Shown in pieces: positions 1-11,889 of a stretch of 64,000 bases of DNA (the first letter of the stretch is position 1; every line of letters starts with the position of its first letter). The position numbers were made by a program, and so were the translations under genes. The notes under the pieces were generated by a model. That model had not been told where the DNA came from. It did not search any database and saw nothing but the letters and a program-made list of their open reading frames with translations. Source of the DNA: Nectonema munidae (lineage: Eukaryota > Nematomorpha > Nectonematoida > Nectonematidae); the NCBI GenBank assembly GCA_030549495.1, contig JAUIRK010001040.1:186001-250000 (forward strand), in the 5' to 3' direction.

Positions 1-2
1 GC

Positions 3-166
3 GCTAAAGTTGATAATGTAAATGATTGAAATGATGCAAATAAAGGAAATGATGCTCGAATCAATCTCGCCAACTTGAACACCGCCTTGTTACACTCGAA
101 ACGGGAGATTAAACGATGCGTTGTGAACGTCTTTTTCAAATAGTGAGTGATTTTATACTAGATATT
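3..166 (+). other. possible coding remnant at window edge
   Basis: A short stretch of higher GC than its surroundings. Frame 3 reads ARINLANLNTALLHSKREI from about position 54 to a stop at about 141, with an in-frame stop upstream at about 27. An overlapping 61-codon frame from 116 to 301 is also open. I do not recognise either product. It could be the end of an exon cut by the window edge or a decayed transposon piece. Confidence 0.15.
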
Positions 167-301
167 AATCCGATTAGCATTAATGTTGGTAAAATGCTTT
201 TATCTCCAAAGCACGATGGTGAAAAAATAAGTTACCTAAAGTTTCCATACAAAGCTTTTAAAAATTTTGAGGCTGATACATTGCAGTTTTTCGCGTACTA
301 A

Positions 302-1085
302 TCCTCAGAAAAACTATTTTTTTAATAGAAGAATAAAAACTAAATTCTTTTGCATATTTTGCCACAAACGAAATTTTTTTCTGCTATGATCAAATTTTGG
401 CATACTTGCATTTATATGTATCTTAAGACTTAATGAAATCGATACTACAAAAATTGAGATCGATTTTGAAATGCATTGAAAAAGCAAAAAAGATATGTGA
501 AAAGGGTTAAAAACGTGACTTCACGGTAGTACATTTGAAGAGAAGACTCAGAAAACCAAAAAAAAATTAAGCCAAAATCGATTTGGAAGAAAGCAAACCT
601 ATTTGTATCTTTATATATAACATATATATTATATTATATATACATAGATACAGTCATATCTCGTTTATGGGGTCCAAAGACCAAAACAAAAACTAATGAA
701 CATCAATACCCTCCCAAACCATAGTGCTCGAAATAGGGTGAAGTTACGCTTAGATACTCAAAATTTTATAGAAGTAGAATTTTGTTTATGCATTGTTTTG
801 GCATAATATTTAAATTACACACTCATTAATAAGAGTAAAGTTTGGGTGAATAATTTGTCAAAAATACATTTATATAATATTTAAAAATGTTGCTCTTATT
901 AAAAGTTATAGATATGATTTAAAAATTTCTATTTCTACAAAACTGTTTAAAACTAGAAAATGAATGACTTGAAAATTCACCTAATTCTTCATTTACAACT
1001 GGTATTCTGAAATACAAATAGATATAATCAACCTATTTCTAACCAAAAAAAAATAATAATAATAATCAATTTTACGGCTAATGTT
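302..1085. other. AT-rich stretch without a recognised gene
   Basis: I see no coding frame here. At about 648-760 the wording tacagtcatatctcgttt, followed by scattered gaac and ctcgaa words, resembles the terminal region of a Tigger/pogo-type element, but it is too decayed to bound. Confidence 0.3.
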
Positions 1086-1094
1086 CCCAGCACG

Positions 1095-1405
1095 CTGAGG
1101 TTTAGCCGGTTTTTACCATTATAACAACTAATCTTTCATTATTTTGCGTCTCCATTCATCTCTATTTTGCTCGTCCCCTAATGCTAAATGTTTTTTTTGA
1201 CTATTTCTAACCATGTCATTTTTGGCCTGCCTTTACTCTTACCTAAGGTTTGATTTTTATAAGCTTCTTTAATTAGATCACCTGAAGGTCTTCTATTTAC
1301 ATGCTCAAACCACCTTAACCTTTGTATTTCTAAAACTTTATTTATTTCATTTACTTGACATAAACTTCTTATCTTTTCGTTACTTATTTTATCTTTTTAA
1401 TTAAA
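1095..1405 (-). mobile_element. RTE-type LINE fossil, C-terminal end
   Basis: The minus strand reads IQRLRWFEHVNRRPSGD followed by LGKSKGRPKMTWLEIVKK and then a degraded WR-type tail. This is the usual C-terminal signature of RTE/BovB-like reverse transcriptases (RLRWFGHV ... GRPKxRWxD). Only about 100 codons survive and the frame is interrupted near the end. Another RTE-like piece from further upstream in such an ORF lies on the same strand at 7.8 kb, but the two are separated by other elements and need not come from one copy. Confidence 0.7.
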
Positions 1406-1424
1406 TTTGCACATGATTCTCATA

Positions 1425-1600
1425 AAATCGCGAGCTGCATCTTTTAAAATCATTTTCATGGTAGTTGAATGACCTTTTCATGTCCAAAACTGTCAATCAA
1501 AATCAAAAATTAAAATTTTTCAGCAAAATTTTGACATTATCTTTACTTAACCTTATAACTTAGGATCTATATTTTATAATACCGTGAAAATTTATAATTA
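1425..1600 (-). repeat. dispersed repeat, copy 1
   Basis: The reverse complement of this stretch matches 8,890-9,060 over about 100 bp. Shared words include gattttgattgacagtttt, cattcaacta and aaaagatgcagct. It is a two-copy dispersed repeat in this window, family unknown. Confidence 0.6.
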
Positions 1601-1689
1601 TATACAGTTTAGAACGCATAACACTTTATATATTTAATTTTTTTCAATAATCATGGCTACTTTTTAGAAAATGTCAATCCAAATTTTGA

Positions 1690-2630
1690 TTGATCAAAAA
1701 TATATCTAATAAAATATATCTTCAAATTTTACATAAAATATATGTTTTTATACTAAATCGCTCATGCTGTTTTCATTTCTGGACTCATTTTTTACATTTA
1801 GAATTTGAAAATACATATAAGTGTTAATCAAATTTGCGGTTTACTTCTGAAAATTGTCTCCAAAAACATTCATTCAAATTTTACATAAAATATATGTGTT
1901 ATACAAAATCGGCCATGCTGGTTTCATTTCTGGACTCATTTTTTACGTTTAGGATGTGAAAATACCTATAAGTCTTAATCAAATTTGCGGTTAACTTCTA
2001 AAAATTGTCTCCAAAAACATTCATTCAAATTTTACAATGAAATATATGTTTTTATACCAAATCAACTATGCCGTTTTCATTTCTGAACTCATTTTTCACA
2101 TTTAGAGGTTTTAAAATATCTGTCAATTTCAATCAAATTTGCGGTTTACTTCTAAAAGCTATCTCCAAAAATATTCTCTCAATTTTACATGAAATATATG
2201 TTTTTATACCAAATCAATCATGCTGTTTTCATTCCTGAACTCATTTTTTACATTTAGGATGTGAAAATACCTATAAGTGTTCATCAAATTTGCGGTTTAC
2301 TTAAAAATAGTCTCCAAATTCATTCAAATTTTACAATTAAATATATATTTTTATACCAAATCAACCTTGCTAGTTTCATTTATGGACTCAATTTTTGCAG
2401 TTTAAATTTGAAAATACCTATAAGTATCAATCAAATTTGCGTTTAGTTCTACAATTTGTTTCCAAAAATATTGATTCAAATTTTACACGAAATATATGTT
2501 TTTATAGCAAATAGATCATGATGATTTCATTTCTGAACACATTTTCGCATTTAGAGGTTTTACTGCTAGTGTCAATCAAATTTGCGGTTTATGTCTGAAA
2601 ATTATATCCCAAAATATTCTCTAATTTTAC
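1690..2630 (+). repeat. ~150-bp satellite array, left part
   Basis: Six or so diverged tandem units of about 145-153 bp. Each carries the words aaatatatgttttta, ggactcattttttac and caatcaaatttgcggttta. The array is interrupted at 2,630 by a LINE and resumes at 5,607, so it is one satellite block split by a later insertion. No coding potential seen. Confidence 0.85.
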
Positions 2631-2700
2631 TACATTGAATTTTCTGAATTTCTTATTGACCTTAATAGTTATAAATATAGAGAATATTTTGTAGTAAATT

Positions 2701-3224
2701 TTATGGAACATTAGGTCGTTATGTAACAAATATGAGTTAGTTTTTGAATATATCAAAACACATATGATAAATGTAGCATATTTATGCGAGATATGGTTTA
2801 ATAATAATTTTCAGCATGTTATAAATTACTTCCAGGCCAGAGGCTTTACCGTATATTTTGTATCTCGTAAAGGACGAGGTGGGGGAATTGCCGCTATTTG
2901 TTCAAATACTCTGAATATTAAGATTATCGAAATGAAACCATTCACTTCTTTTGAATGCTTTGCATGCTTAGTCGGTCAAAAAGATAAAATTATGAATATT
3001 GTAATTTATAGATTGTTGTCAGTAAAAGTAAGGAAATTCTTAGATGAATTTTCTGAATTTCTTATTGACCTTAATAGTTATAAATATAGAGCTTTAATAA
3101 TGGGAGATTTTAATATTCATTTTGATGTAAATGATGGCTCTGCAAAGGAGCTTATAAATCTCATGAATTTATTTATTATAAAAAGTGCATCTTTGCAAAA
3201 ACTCACAGAGCCGGCCATACTTTA
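2701..3224 (+). pseudogene. LINE endonuclease domain, first frame
   Basis: N-terminal apurinic/apyrimidinic endonuclease domain of the L2-type LINE, which nicks the target DNA during target-primed reverse transcription. Visible motifs are WNIRSLCNK, CEIWF (the TETW position), GRGGGIAAI and MGDFNIHFD. The domain continues in another frame as GHTLDNIFYDS and SDHFPINFY after about 3,200, so a single frameshift separates the endonuclease from the rest. No start codon of a full ORF2 is present because the copy is 5'-truncated. Confidence 0.8.
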
Positions 3225-5525
3225 GACAATATCTTTTATGATTCTAGATTTTTTGAAAAAATTGAGTGTGACATCATAAGAATCAATGCTAGTGATCATT
3301 TTCCTATCAACTTTTACATTAAAAACTTTCTTATTGGATCTAATGTAACTCTGTTAGTCAAATACAGAAGTTTTAAAGAGACAAATCAACAAAACTTCAA
3401 AGTTGAACTTGATCTTATGCTTTCCCATTTTATATTTCTATTTGATAGAAACTTAGAATATAACGTTACTGTTTTTGAAAATCAACTGAGTAATCTTTTG
3501 GAAAAACACACAAAGGTTCTAAAAAAAACGATTACACCATCAAAACCTAAATGGATTGATCATAGTTTTACTGCACTACGCAATAAAAGGAGAAATGCTT
3601 TTAAGAAATGGGTCAAGACAAACTCTAGATCTGATAGGCAAAAGTTTGAAAATTTGAGAAAAGAATGTGACAACTTACTAGAAAAAAATAAAGTTAAGTA
3701 TTTTAATGACTTTGTTAACGTACAATCAGGTTCAAAAGTTTTATATAAATCAATTAACTTTATACTAAATAAAGGTACCCAAAAATATTGCTTTGAAAAT
3801 TGGCCCATACAAAGAAAAGAACTTGCAGAAAAGTTTAATGTATTTTTTAATGAAAAAATCATAGCAATTACAGAAAAATTCAAAAGTAAATCGATGAAAT
3901 ATGAAAATTTATTGAAGTATAACAAACATTGTATACATTTTGACAAAATAAGTACAATAAATGAAGCAGAGCTTTCTAACATAATATCTAAGATAAAGAT
4001 AAAAACAGGAAAATGTGATTTACTTACTTCAGATATAATTCTTTCATCTCTGGAGTTTTTAATTCCAATTTATTCAAAAGTTATAAATCATTCGATAGCA
4101 ACTTCAAGTTTCGATGGCTTCAAATCATCTATATTTACTCTAATACCTAAAGTGAAAGTTTCTGAAGTTAACGGAGACATGAACAAATTTAGACCTATTT
4201 CAAATCTATCTTTTTTGAGTCGACTTATAGAAAGGGTTGTCTTAAAGAGATTCGAAGATCATCTTGAGAGTCAAAATTTGTTGGATGATAATCAATCTGC
4301 CTACAGAAAATACCACGGTACTGAAAGTTTAGTACTCAGCTTGATTGATGACATCAAGGGTTCCTTTGCAAAAAATCAAATTGTTTTACTTTTTACTCTG
4401 GATCTTTCCTCGGCTTTCGATACAATTGATAGAAATCTTTTATTAAAAATTCTTCAAGACGAAGTAGGCGTCAGTGGCGATGCATTAAAATGGTTTGAAT
4501 CATATCTATCTTCACGCTATCATTCGACATGCATAAATGGTTACTTATCATCACCTTTGAAGTATGAATTCGGTATACCTCACGGCTCTGTTCTGGGTCC
4601 TGTACTTTTCAATATATACATGAATCCAATTTTGAGAATGATAAGAAATTCGAAATTTCATTGTCATGCTTATGCTGACGATGTTTTTATTTATAAATCA
4701 TTTGATTCAAAATTCCTTGAAAATGCATTGAAAAAAGAAGTACCGAACTTTTACATTGAACTTGATAAAATCATGAATTTGTTTAATCTTTCAATAAATA
4801 AAGAAAAGACAAAAATGATAATTTTTTCACGAAAGCCTTCTAATAATTGGAAAAACATAAAAGAGTTAAATGTTGATGCGAACGCAAAAATTACATTTGT
4901 TGATGAAATAAACATTCTTGGCGTCAAATTAAAAGAAAACCTTAATGATGTTCCTTTCATTAATAAAATCTTAAAAGATAACTATGGAGCTCTGAAAAAT
5001 ATAAGAAATGTGAAAAAGTACTTAAATGATTCAAACTTGAGATCGATCGTGAATTCTTTAGTAATACATAGACTCGACTATTGTAACGCTTTACTTTATC
5101 CAATTTTGAAAAAAGATTTGAAAAGACTACAAATTCTGCAAAACTCATGTGCACGACTTGTTTTGAATGTTCGAAGACATGAGAGTATTTCAAATGGCTT
5201 GGTCAAACTTCATTGGCTAGAAGTTGAAAAAAGGATCATTTTTAAAGTGAACTTATTGATTCACAAATGTCTTCACTTTTCCAAGCCTGTATACCTGTGC
5301 AAAAAGTTAAAAATCAAAGATCCTGTTACCCTTTTACTTCGTGTTCCAGATGCAATAACAATGAAAGAACAAATATTGTTTTCATTCTACGCACCCAAGC
5401 TATGGAATGCTCTACCAACAGAATTAAGAGTCGAGACGGGAACATCTATGTTTAAAAAAACACTGAAAACATATTTTTTTAATAATTATAATGAGTTTTA
5501 TTCACGTATGAATATGTATATATAA
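3201..5525 (+). CDS. LINE ORF2: endonuclease end, reverse transcriptase and C-terminus
   Basis: An uninterrupted frame of about 775 codons. It includes the last endonuclease motif (SDHFPI), a linker, the seven-block reverse transcriptase with both catalytic aspartate motifs (LDLSSAFDT and YADD), and the C-terminal helical region ending LKTYFFNNYNEF. The first ATG in frame is at about 3,417, but the frame is open further upstream, so that ATG is not a natural start. In the family this enzyme copies its own RNA at a nicked chromosomal site. Motif III reads GIPHGS where most relatives have GVPQGS. Confidence 0.9.
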   Translation, partial: THRAGHTLDNIFYDSRFFEKIECDIIRINASDHFPINFYIKNFLIGSNVTLLVKYRSFKETNQQNFKVELDLMLSHFIFLFDRNLEYNVTVFENQLSNLLEKHTKVLKKTITPSKPKWIDHSFTALRNKRRNAFKKWVKTNSRSDRQKFENLRKECDNLLEKNKVKYFNDFVNVQSGSKVLYKSINFILNKGTQKYCFENWPIQRKELAEKFNVFFNEKIIAITEKFKSKSMKYENLLKYNKHCIHFDKISTINEAELSNIISKIKIKTGKCDLLTSDIILSSLEFLIPIYSKVINHSIATSSFDGFKSSIFTLIPKVKVSEVNGDMNKFRPISNLSFLSRLIERVVLKRFEDHLESQNLLDDNQSAYRKYHGTESLVLSLIDDIKGSFAKNQIVLLFTLDLSSAFDTIDRNLLLKILQDEVGVSGDALKWFESYLSSRYHSTCINGYLSSPLKYEFGIPHGSVLGPVLFNIYMNPILRMIRNSKFHCHAYADDVFIYKSFDSKFLENALKKEVPNFYIELDKIMNLFNLSINKEKTKMIIFSRKPSNNWKNIKELNVDANAKITFVDEINILGVKLKENLNDVPFINKILKDNYGALKNIRNVKKYLNDSNLRSIVNSLVIHRLDYCNALLYPILKKDLKRLQILQNSCARLVLNVRRHESISNGLVKLHWLEVEKRIIFKVNLLIHKCLHFSKPVYLCKKLKIKDPVTLLLRVPDAITMKEQILFSFYAPKLWNALPTELRVETGTSMFKKTLKTYFFNNYNEFYSRMNMYI

Positions 5526-5606
5526 ACAAGTATTTTTGCGTCACTGTACAGTCTTATGGAAGCAGTAGTGTCGCGTATATAAAAAATAAATCTTCTTCTT
5601 CTTCTT

Positions 5607-6030
5607 CTAATTTTACATGAAATATATGTTTTTATACCAATTCGACCATGATCATTTTTTGCATTTAGAGGTTTGAAATATCTGAAAGTGTCAATCAAAT
5701 GTTCGATTTACTTCTAATGTCTACAGAAATATTTTTCAAATTTAAATAAAATATCTGTTTTTATGCCAAATGGAAGATGCTGGTTTCATTTTTAGACTCA
5801 GTTTTAGCATTTATGGTTTTAAAATATCTGAAAGCTTAAATCACATTTACGATTTACTTCGACATACTGTCTTCAAAAGTATTTTCAAAAAAAATAAAAT
5901 ATATGTTTTATACCAAATCGACTATGCTTATTTTATTTCTGTACTGGATTTTGGATAATACGGTTAAAAAATATCTCGAAGTTTCAATTGAATTAGTAAT
6001 GTATGCCTGAAAATCAGTTTTGTAAAAAAA
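5607..6030 (+). repeat. ~150-bp satellite array, right part
   Basis: Continuation of the satellite at 1,690-2,630 after the LINE insertion. Units keep aaatatatgttttta and the words around atgctggtttcattttt, but become more diverged to the right and fade out by about 6,030. Confidence 0.8.
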
Positions 6031-7060
6031 TTTCAAAAAATCGCTGCATATTAGGTATATAATAAAAATATACTTTTTTTTGTGGATATTTTGGCTTATA
6101 ATACTTTCTACAATCATCTTGAGTATGAAATATTTATTTAAAAAAAACAAACGTATTATAAAATCTTTTGAAAATTTGTATGAGAGAAGGAACCAAGTTG
6201 AAAGCTAATTGAAAAGAGAACATGTGATCAAGACAAATAATTTAAAAAAAATATGTATCTTGACTAAATGGAAGATCTACCATGTTCAAATGAACTAGGA
6301 AGTGGATTAATTATATAATATTAGGTGCTCCAAAAAAGATTTTGACTGTGAAAAAGAAGTTCCTCTTTTACAAATGAAAAATATTTAAATCTATAGCTTA
6401 TCATCTTTTACAATTACAATTAACATTTAGCTAAGATGGGTAGGAAATCTGAAAATTTAGAATAGGTCAGATTTATCAAAAATGGCACAGATGCCAATAT
6501 GTGAGAATTCAGTCACTTTTAATTTAAATTGAATTTGTCCATCTTTTTCCTTTTGCGTCAAAAAGATAATTTTTTAGATGAAGAACGTGGACAACTTTTT
6601 GTGATTGAACAATGAACATCACGAATGATTCATCAGAAAAAAACCTTTAAAATAAGATTGGTTGACAAATATTCAGGCCTGATAATAAAATACACGATAC
6701 TGATAAAAAAAGTCTAATCATCAAGAAGATTCTTTAATCAGAATGCTTTGAGAAAGGAAAAAAGTAATTTTACCCTTATAAAAAATTTTTCGAACACACA
6801 TTGAAGAATATAATTTTCTAATGAAAAAAGATTACCAAGAAATGATCATCATAGAATGAATAGCAAAATTACATACTGTAAATTATAATATGACGTAGAG
6901 ACTACGAGCCGATAACGAATTTGTAGCCAAAAAGATGGAGGTCCTATCGAGTTACATAAGTTACTCTAGAATGAAATATTTTGAGTGAATTAAACAGATA
7001 ATGGTTTATTAAAATTAAGAAAATAATTACCAGAGAAATACTGCAACTAGAAGTTATTTT
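6031..7060. other. intergenic, nothing recognised
   Basis: AT-rich sequence with stops in all frames. No repeat, RNA gene or conserved protein motif was recognised. Confidence 0.5.
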
Positions 7061-7069
7061 TATGTTTAT

Positions 7070-7790
7070 ATATTTGACATTGATTTACAGGTTTAATCGA
7101 TTATTTGACAGGTTTTATTGATTTCATAAAAAATGAACACCACCCTTAAATTCTACATACTTGAAATGTATAAAAAACTTTTTATAAGAATAAAAATTTT
7201 AATTTTGACATGGGCTGTCATATTTAAAATATTTTGCCAGGTTTGACTAATTTATAAAAAAAAAAAAGGAATATAACCAGTAAACACAGCCTACTTGAAA
7301 ATGGGTATATGGGTGTGTAAAAAACATTATATAATTATTTAGATAAAAAGTTTCTTTTTTGAGATGAGCGGTCATATGTAAATCACTTTTTTGACAGGTT
7401 TGAATGATTTTCATAAAAAATGAATATCACCACTGAATTCAGCATGCTTGAAAATGGGTATATATGTGTAAAAAACATTATATACTTATTTAGATAAAAA
7501 GCTTCTATTTGAGATGAGCTGTCACATTTAGATCCATTTTTTGACACGTTTAATTGAATTTCATAAAAAATGAATATCACCACTGAATTCAGCATATTTG
7601 AAAATGGGTATACATGTGTAAAAAACTTTATATAATTATTTAAATAAAAAGTTCCTTTTTGAGATGAGCTGTCAAATATAAATCAATTTTTTGACAGGTT
7701 TGATTGATTTTGATTAAAAAATGGACATCACCACTGAATTCAGCATAGTTGAAATATATATGTAACATTAAAAATATTTATAAAAACCCC
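7070..7790 (+). repeat. second ~150-bp satellite, about five units
   Basis: Tandem units with a period of about 150 bp, each with gagatgagctgtcatat, tttgacaggtttgattgat, aatgaatatcaccactga and gaaaatgggtatatatgtg. The first units are more diverged than the last three. A decayed copy of the same unit occurs in reverse orientation at about 39,000-39,180. It is different in sequence from the 1.7-6.0 kb satellite although the period is similar. Confidence 0.85.
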
Positions 7791-7794
7791 CCAG

Positions 7795-7990
7795 CACTTG
7801 AGCGGACAAATTAGCCCAGCACATCCTCATCTCTGTGGTGTTTTGTCTATTTTTCTCAGATTCTTTTAAAGCCCAACTTTGGCCACTATACACCAAACTA
7901 GACATAATACAACTTTTATAAAGAAAACCCCTTAATTTTAACGAAAAGATACGATTGCATAAAATACCACTTAAATTTTTTTTTAATTTT
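7795..7990 (-). mobile_element. RTE-type LINE fossil, RT C-terminal piece
   Basis: The minus strand reads NRIFSLKLRGFLYKSC, then MSSLVYSGQSWALKES and TTEMRMCWANLSA. This corresponds to the conserved RTE segment (VLYGSExWALK ... ExRMLRWM). About 60 codons are recognisable, bounded by satellite on one side and unidentified AT-rich sequence on the other. Confidence 0.65.
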
Positions 7991-8502
7991 ATTAGTTTTT
8001 TTGACTAAATTAAAAAAAACAAGAAAAAACTTGCATTTAGATCTTTTCTAAAGAATAAACAAAAATTGACTTTATAACTTTTATAACATATATAGTGAAA
8101 ATAAAAATGTTAAAATAATTATAATGTTTACCATATCAAAAACATGCTCGACTCAAAAGATCTGATTGTAAAAATAAGGCGATGCCGATATAAAGAAAGA
8201 CAGATTAAGGCTGTTTCGATCGAAGACAGAGACTAGAGTAGAGAGTGAATACCATCGATGTGAACAGCTCATTTTAAATCAAAGATTGAATGAAGTCAAA
8301 GGAAACAAATAAGACAAATAGCGCATACAACAATGAGTAACGGGAATAGCAGTGACAACGATAAGGGAATTAGATAACAGGGATAAAAATTAAGTACATG
8401 AGTATTAATGGGGAAAAATAGGCAAAGATTGCATGAAGATCTTAGGAAATGCAGTGTTACTTTTGAAAATGATAATCATTTTAATCAATCTAATATAGCT
8501 TA

Positions 8503-8645
8503 GGGGGCGTGTGTTGGAGAGATACTGAGTTTCGATCACTCAAGGTGTTGGGTTCGATCCCGCATCAAGCCTACTTTCCTCATAGTTGGAAACAAGCGAT
8601 GCAAGTGTGCCTTTTCAATGAAAACACTCCACGATACCTTTACCT
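8503..8645 (+). mobile_element. tRNA-derived SINE, copy A
   Basis: About 143 bp. It starts ggggcgtg and contains an RNA polymerase III B box (ggttcgatccc) after cactcaaggtgttg, then the family body catcaagcctactttcctca and the end cgatacctttacctt. Three other copies lie in the window (12.0, 23.4 and 37.9 kb). This copy is the most diverged (for example tggaaacaag where the others read tcgatacaag). Confidence 0.85.
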
Positions 8646-8889
8646 TAGTGTACTTCTGTAATTCTAGACTAGAGAAAATGCTAGTCCTTTAAACCACCTT
8701 TCATTAACACAATTGAAATATTTACACATATTCACTCTGAATATTTGCAAACGAATCCTTTTTCAAAATTCCTGTTCTTGGTGAATCCATGTATAATACT
8801 TTTTTTTCAATTACAAAAACTTTTCCACATATAAAATATTAACTCACGCACACCGAAGGAAAAAATTTGACACATTTGATTCACATTTA

Positions 8890-9060
8890 TAAAGGGTGTA
8901 TCTAATATAAACACTAAGTTATAAGTTATAGATATTATAATATAAAAATTTTGTTGGAAAAAATGTACATTTGATTTTGATTGACAGTTTTTGAAATGAA
9001 AGTGTTATTCAACTAAGATCAAAATGATATCAAAAGATGCAGCTAACGATTTTAGGAAAA
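8890..9060 (+). repeat. dispersed repeat, copy 2
   Basis: Matches the reverse complement of 1,425-1,600 (gattttgattgacagttttt, aaaagatgcagct). It is followed by a run of about 17 G at 9,121-9,137. Family not recognised. Confidence 0.6.
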
Positions 9061-9423
9061 GTCAGAAAGCTTGAAGGCATATAATTTAACCAATTTTGTG
9101 GAATAGAAATTTTAGTTGAGGTGGGGGGGGGGGGGGGATAAAATGCCCCCGTCACTGATAAGGTAAGGAGGTGGTGAGAATTCATTAGTAATATCTTGGG
9201 TTCAGAAAAAACTATTCCACTACTTTGCACACTCTTGTAAAAATGACGAATTCCTAATGTAAATCTTTTAGCTAAACTGAAGAATTAAGCTTTGTACTTT
9301 ACCTACAAAAACAATGCACCACGCGATAGATACATTAGCTATGATTCAAACAAGATAGCTAAAATTATTGAATTGAAATTTTTTGATGGAATTGACCAAA
9401 ATCGTCTGCTTTACGTGGACTGA

Positions 9424-9636
9424 ATGATTAATTGCATCCCGAAAACACAAATAAAGCACACAACCAACGTCTTTATCGCATTCTCAAAACTGCTATTTTC
9501 TCTGGGGCAGTTGATGTCAAGCATCATTTACCTGATAACATCATGCTTTAACAATAAAACGAAGATTTACAGACAAAAGAGTAAGAACAAAAGAGCTTAC
9601 GATTCGTACAATGATGATTCATCTTCTGAATTCTAA
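9424..9636 (+). other. unrecognised small ORF, possible terminal exon
   Basis: A 70-codon frame with higher GC than its surroundings and a hydrophobic stretch (LLFSLGQLMSSIIYLITSCF), ending YDSYNDDSSSEF. Inside it a good splice-acceptor-like string (pyrimidine run ending ggggcag at about 9,509) could mark an exon start. I recognise no family. It may be a last exon of an unseen gene or chance. Confidence 0.2.
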
Positions 9637-9639
9637 TCG

Positions 9640-11885
9640 AACTTTACAATGAAAACACAAGACTTGCTGCTGTGCGAAGCCTTTATAAAGCTGTAGATCC
9701 CTTGAGTTGAAAAGGCCTGTTATCATTTTGTTTATATCGTGACATTGCAGATATATTGCCGCTATACCTTGCTAGTTGACCCTGAACTCTATTGATACAG
9801 TAATTAGATACGAAAAAATAAAGTGTGCTATGAGTAAATAGTATGCATAAAGTAAAATTTCTACATTGGATAATTTAATGTTAGCAATATAATTAAGTTG
9901 ATAGGACCTAAAATTCAGCCTTAACATATACACCAATATTTTATAACACACTCGAGGAATATGATTAATAGAGAAATAAAGTAGGACAAGAGAGAATGAC
10001 AATATCCCATTAAAAAAGTCCCTTAAAACCTGAATAGTACATTGATTGGAGTAGAATGTAATTCAGATATAAAATTTGTTTGCAATAAGTTATTTAAAAA
10101 TTAATTAACTGTTTAATGAACAGAATTTTGCAGAGTTGTTAAGTCACCCGCATTGAGTGGGAGTCACCCGTAAATTGAGTTGAAATCCCACATGACCAAA
10201 ATCACACTCATAAACAGAAAAAAAATTTTAAAAATTTAAATCTCTTTTTAGGTTATTTTAAGCCAGTTTATATTTGGTCAGACGAAAGTGCGCTACAAGA
10301 AAAAGCGCAACATTAATATAAAAAAAATTCTCCATTTTAATTATTAGCAATTTCCAAACGAATTTATTTTAAATACTACAAAAAATTTTCACAATTTAAA
10401 AAACAGTTTTCTTTACAAATTAATATTAGCTTATTTATTTTTCTTATCTCAATTATTATCTTTTCCTCAATAGTAGATAGAGTAAGTTTTTTTAATGTTT
10501 TCGAATTTATACTTTCAGAGTTTGCAGAAGTTAAAAAGCCTATATACTTATGGAATGTAATTTGATATTTTAACTTTTAGACATAGTAACTCCTCTCGCA
10601 TTCAATATAGCTATGAAAACCTGTAGTTCAAAAATGATTCCATAGTGTCACATAAAACACATTTAGTTTCACTCTTATGCATAGTTTAATTTAGATATAG
10701 AAATCAATAAAAAGTATCCACGAACTCAAAAATATCCTTTTATAACAGAACTTTTAGATTTTGCTGTAGGGCTTAGTGAATCTTTTTTTATTTTTTCATT
10801 TTCTTTTATTTTTTTGGTATATTAGTGACTCTGTTTAAAAATAATGTATTTTTAAAAGAATTTATTGAGTTTCAAGTAGAATCGACAACAAATAATATAA
10901 ATTCTTGTCATTTAAAATATTGCAATGGTTAAAATGACCCATTTGGCGTTCTAGTGTTAAAACAGTGACTAAATGATGTAGAAACCTAACCGTATCCTAA
11001 CCTAATGGAGTGCCCACTCGCCCAACTGAAATTTTTTATGGTTAGGGTCCTGCGTGCATAGATATGAAGTCTATTGGTTATTAATCATCTCAAAGGCATT
11101 TTTATTGGCTGATTTTTTGTGAAAAAAAACTAGATAAAGTAAATTTTCTCCAATGCTTGACGAAAAATTTTCACCCGCAAGACAATTTCTGAAACTTGAC
11201 AGCCCTGATTTTGTCTATTAGTTTTTTTAAATCATGTTTAAAGTTGTTGACAATAAAAAACTGTGATTTTAAAAATTAAATATTTTTGTATTTTCTAAAT
11301 AAATCTTTAGTGTTTATGCCTTATGGGTAAGATTTTTAAAACATCTAGAAACAGAAGGAAAATGGACTTGAAAAAGACAAATAAAACTTATTATTCCTTA
11401 TAGAAATAAGTATTATAAAAAATAGATCAAAGCGAACATTTAATACTAGAAAAAAATTTAATTTATTACAGCAAAATTTTTTCAAATTCTTTTTAGAATC
11501 AGTGCGGTAAAACCAGGATATATGACAAGATTATCTTAGATCAGTATACAATTAGGCATCAAAATAATATATATACAAATATTTAAAAAATATTAAATGT
11601 AATATTTTTGAAAATGAATTTTGGAGTTTGGTAGAGTCGTACTCAGAATAGTTACTTTTTTGAAAATTTGGAATCGCCCCATCATAACTTGATTATGATT
11701 AATGAATGATAGTACAATAAAACACAATAAAAATAATGTGACATAAAAGATATCATAACTTTTAAGTGATTATGTGAAGAAATGTAAATCTTAAAATAAA
11801 AGTTTGTGAATACTTTAAAAATATTAACAAGTTAAAATATTAATATTTTTAGCCACCATTAAAAATTGAAGAAAAAAACGCTAAA
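9640..11885. other. long gene-poor stretch
   Basis: No recognised gene. About 10,960-11,210 has somewhat higher GC (cctaaccgtatcctaacct, tagggtcctgcgtgcatag) and may be an old unclassified element. The rest is AT-rich and stop-rich. Confidence 0.4.
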
Positions 11886-11889
11886 AATA

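Larger units (their letters stand above)
2631..5606 (+). mobile_element. L2/CR1-type LINE, 5'-truncated, nearly intact ORF2
   Basis: This copy begins inside the apurinic endonuclease domain (LWNIRSLCNKYEL at 2,701) and keeps GDFNIH and SDHFPI. The reverse transcriptase has FRPISNLS, LDLSSAFDTID (about 4,399), GIPHGSVLGPVLF and YADD at 4,671-4,682. The C-terminus has LDYCNALLYP and APKLWNALP, as in the L2 branch of the CR1 group. Frame 1 shifts to frame 3 near 3,195-3,203, just before GHTLDNIF. From there the frame is open to the stop at 5,525. A 3' UTR ends in AATAAAT plus (TTC)n. It lies in a satellite and is flanked by a 10-11 bp duplication (ctaattttac at 2,621-2,630 and 5,607-5,616). One frame break suggests a fairly young copy. 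Confidence 0.93.
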
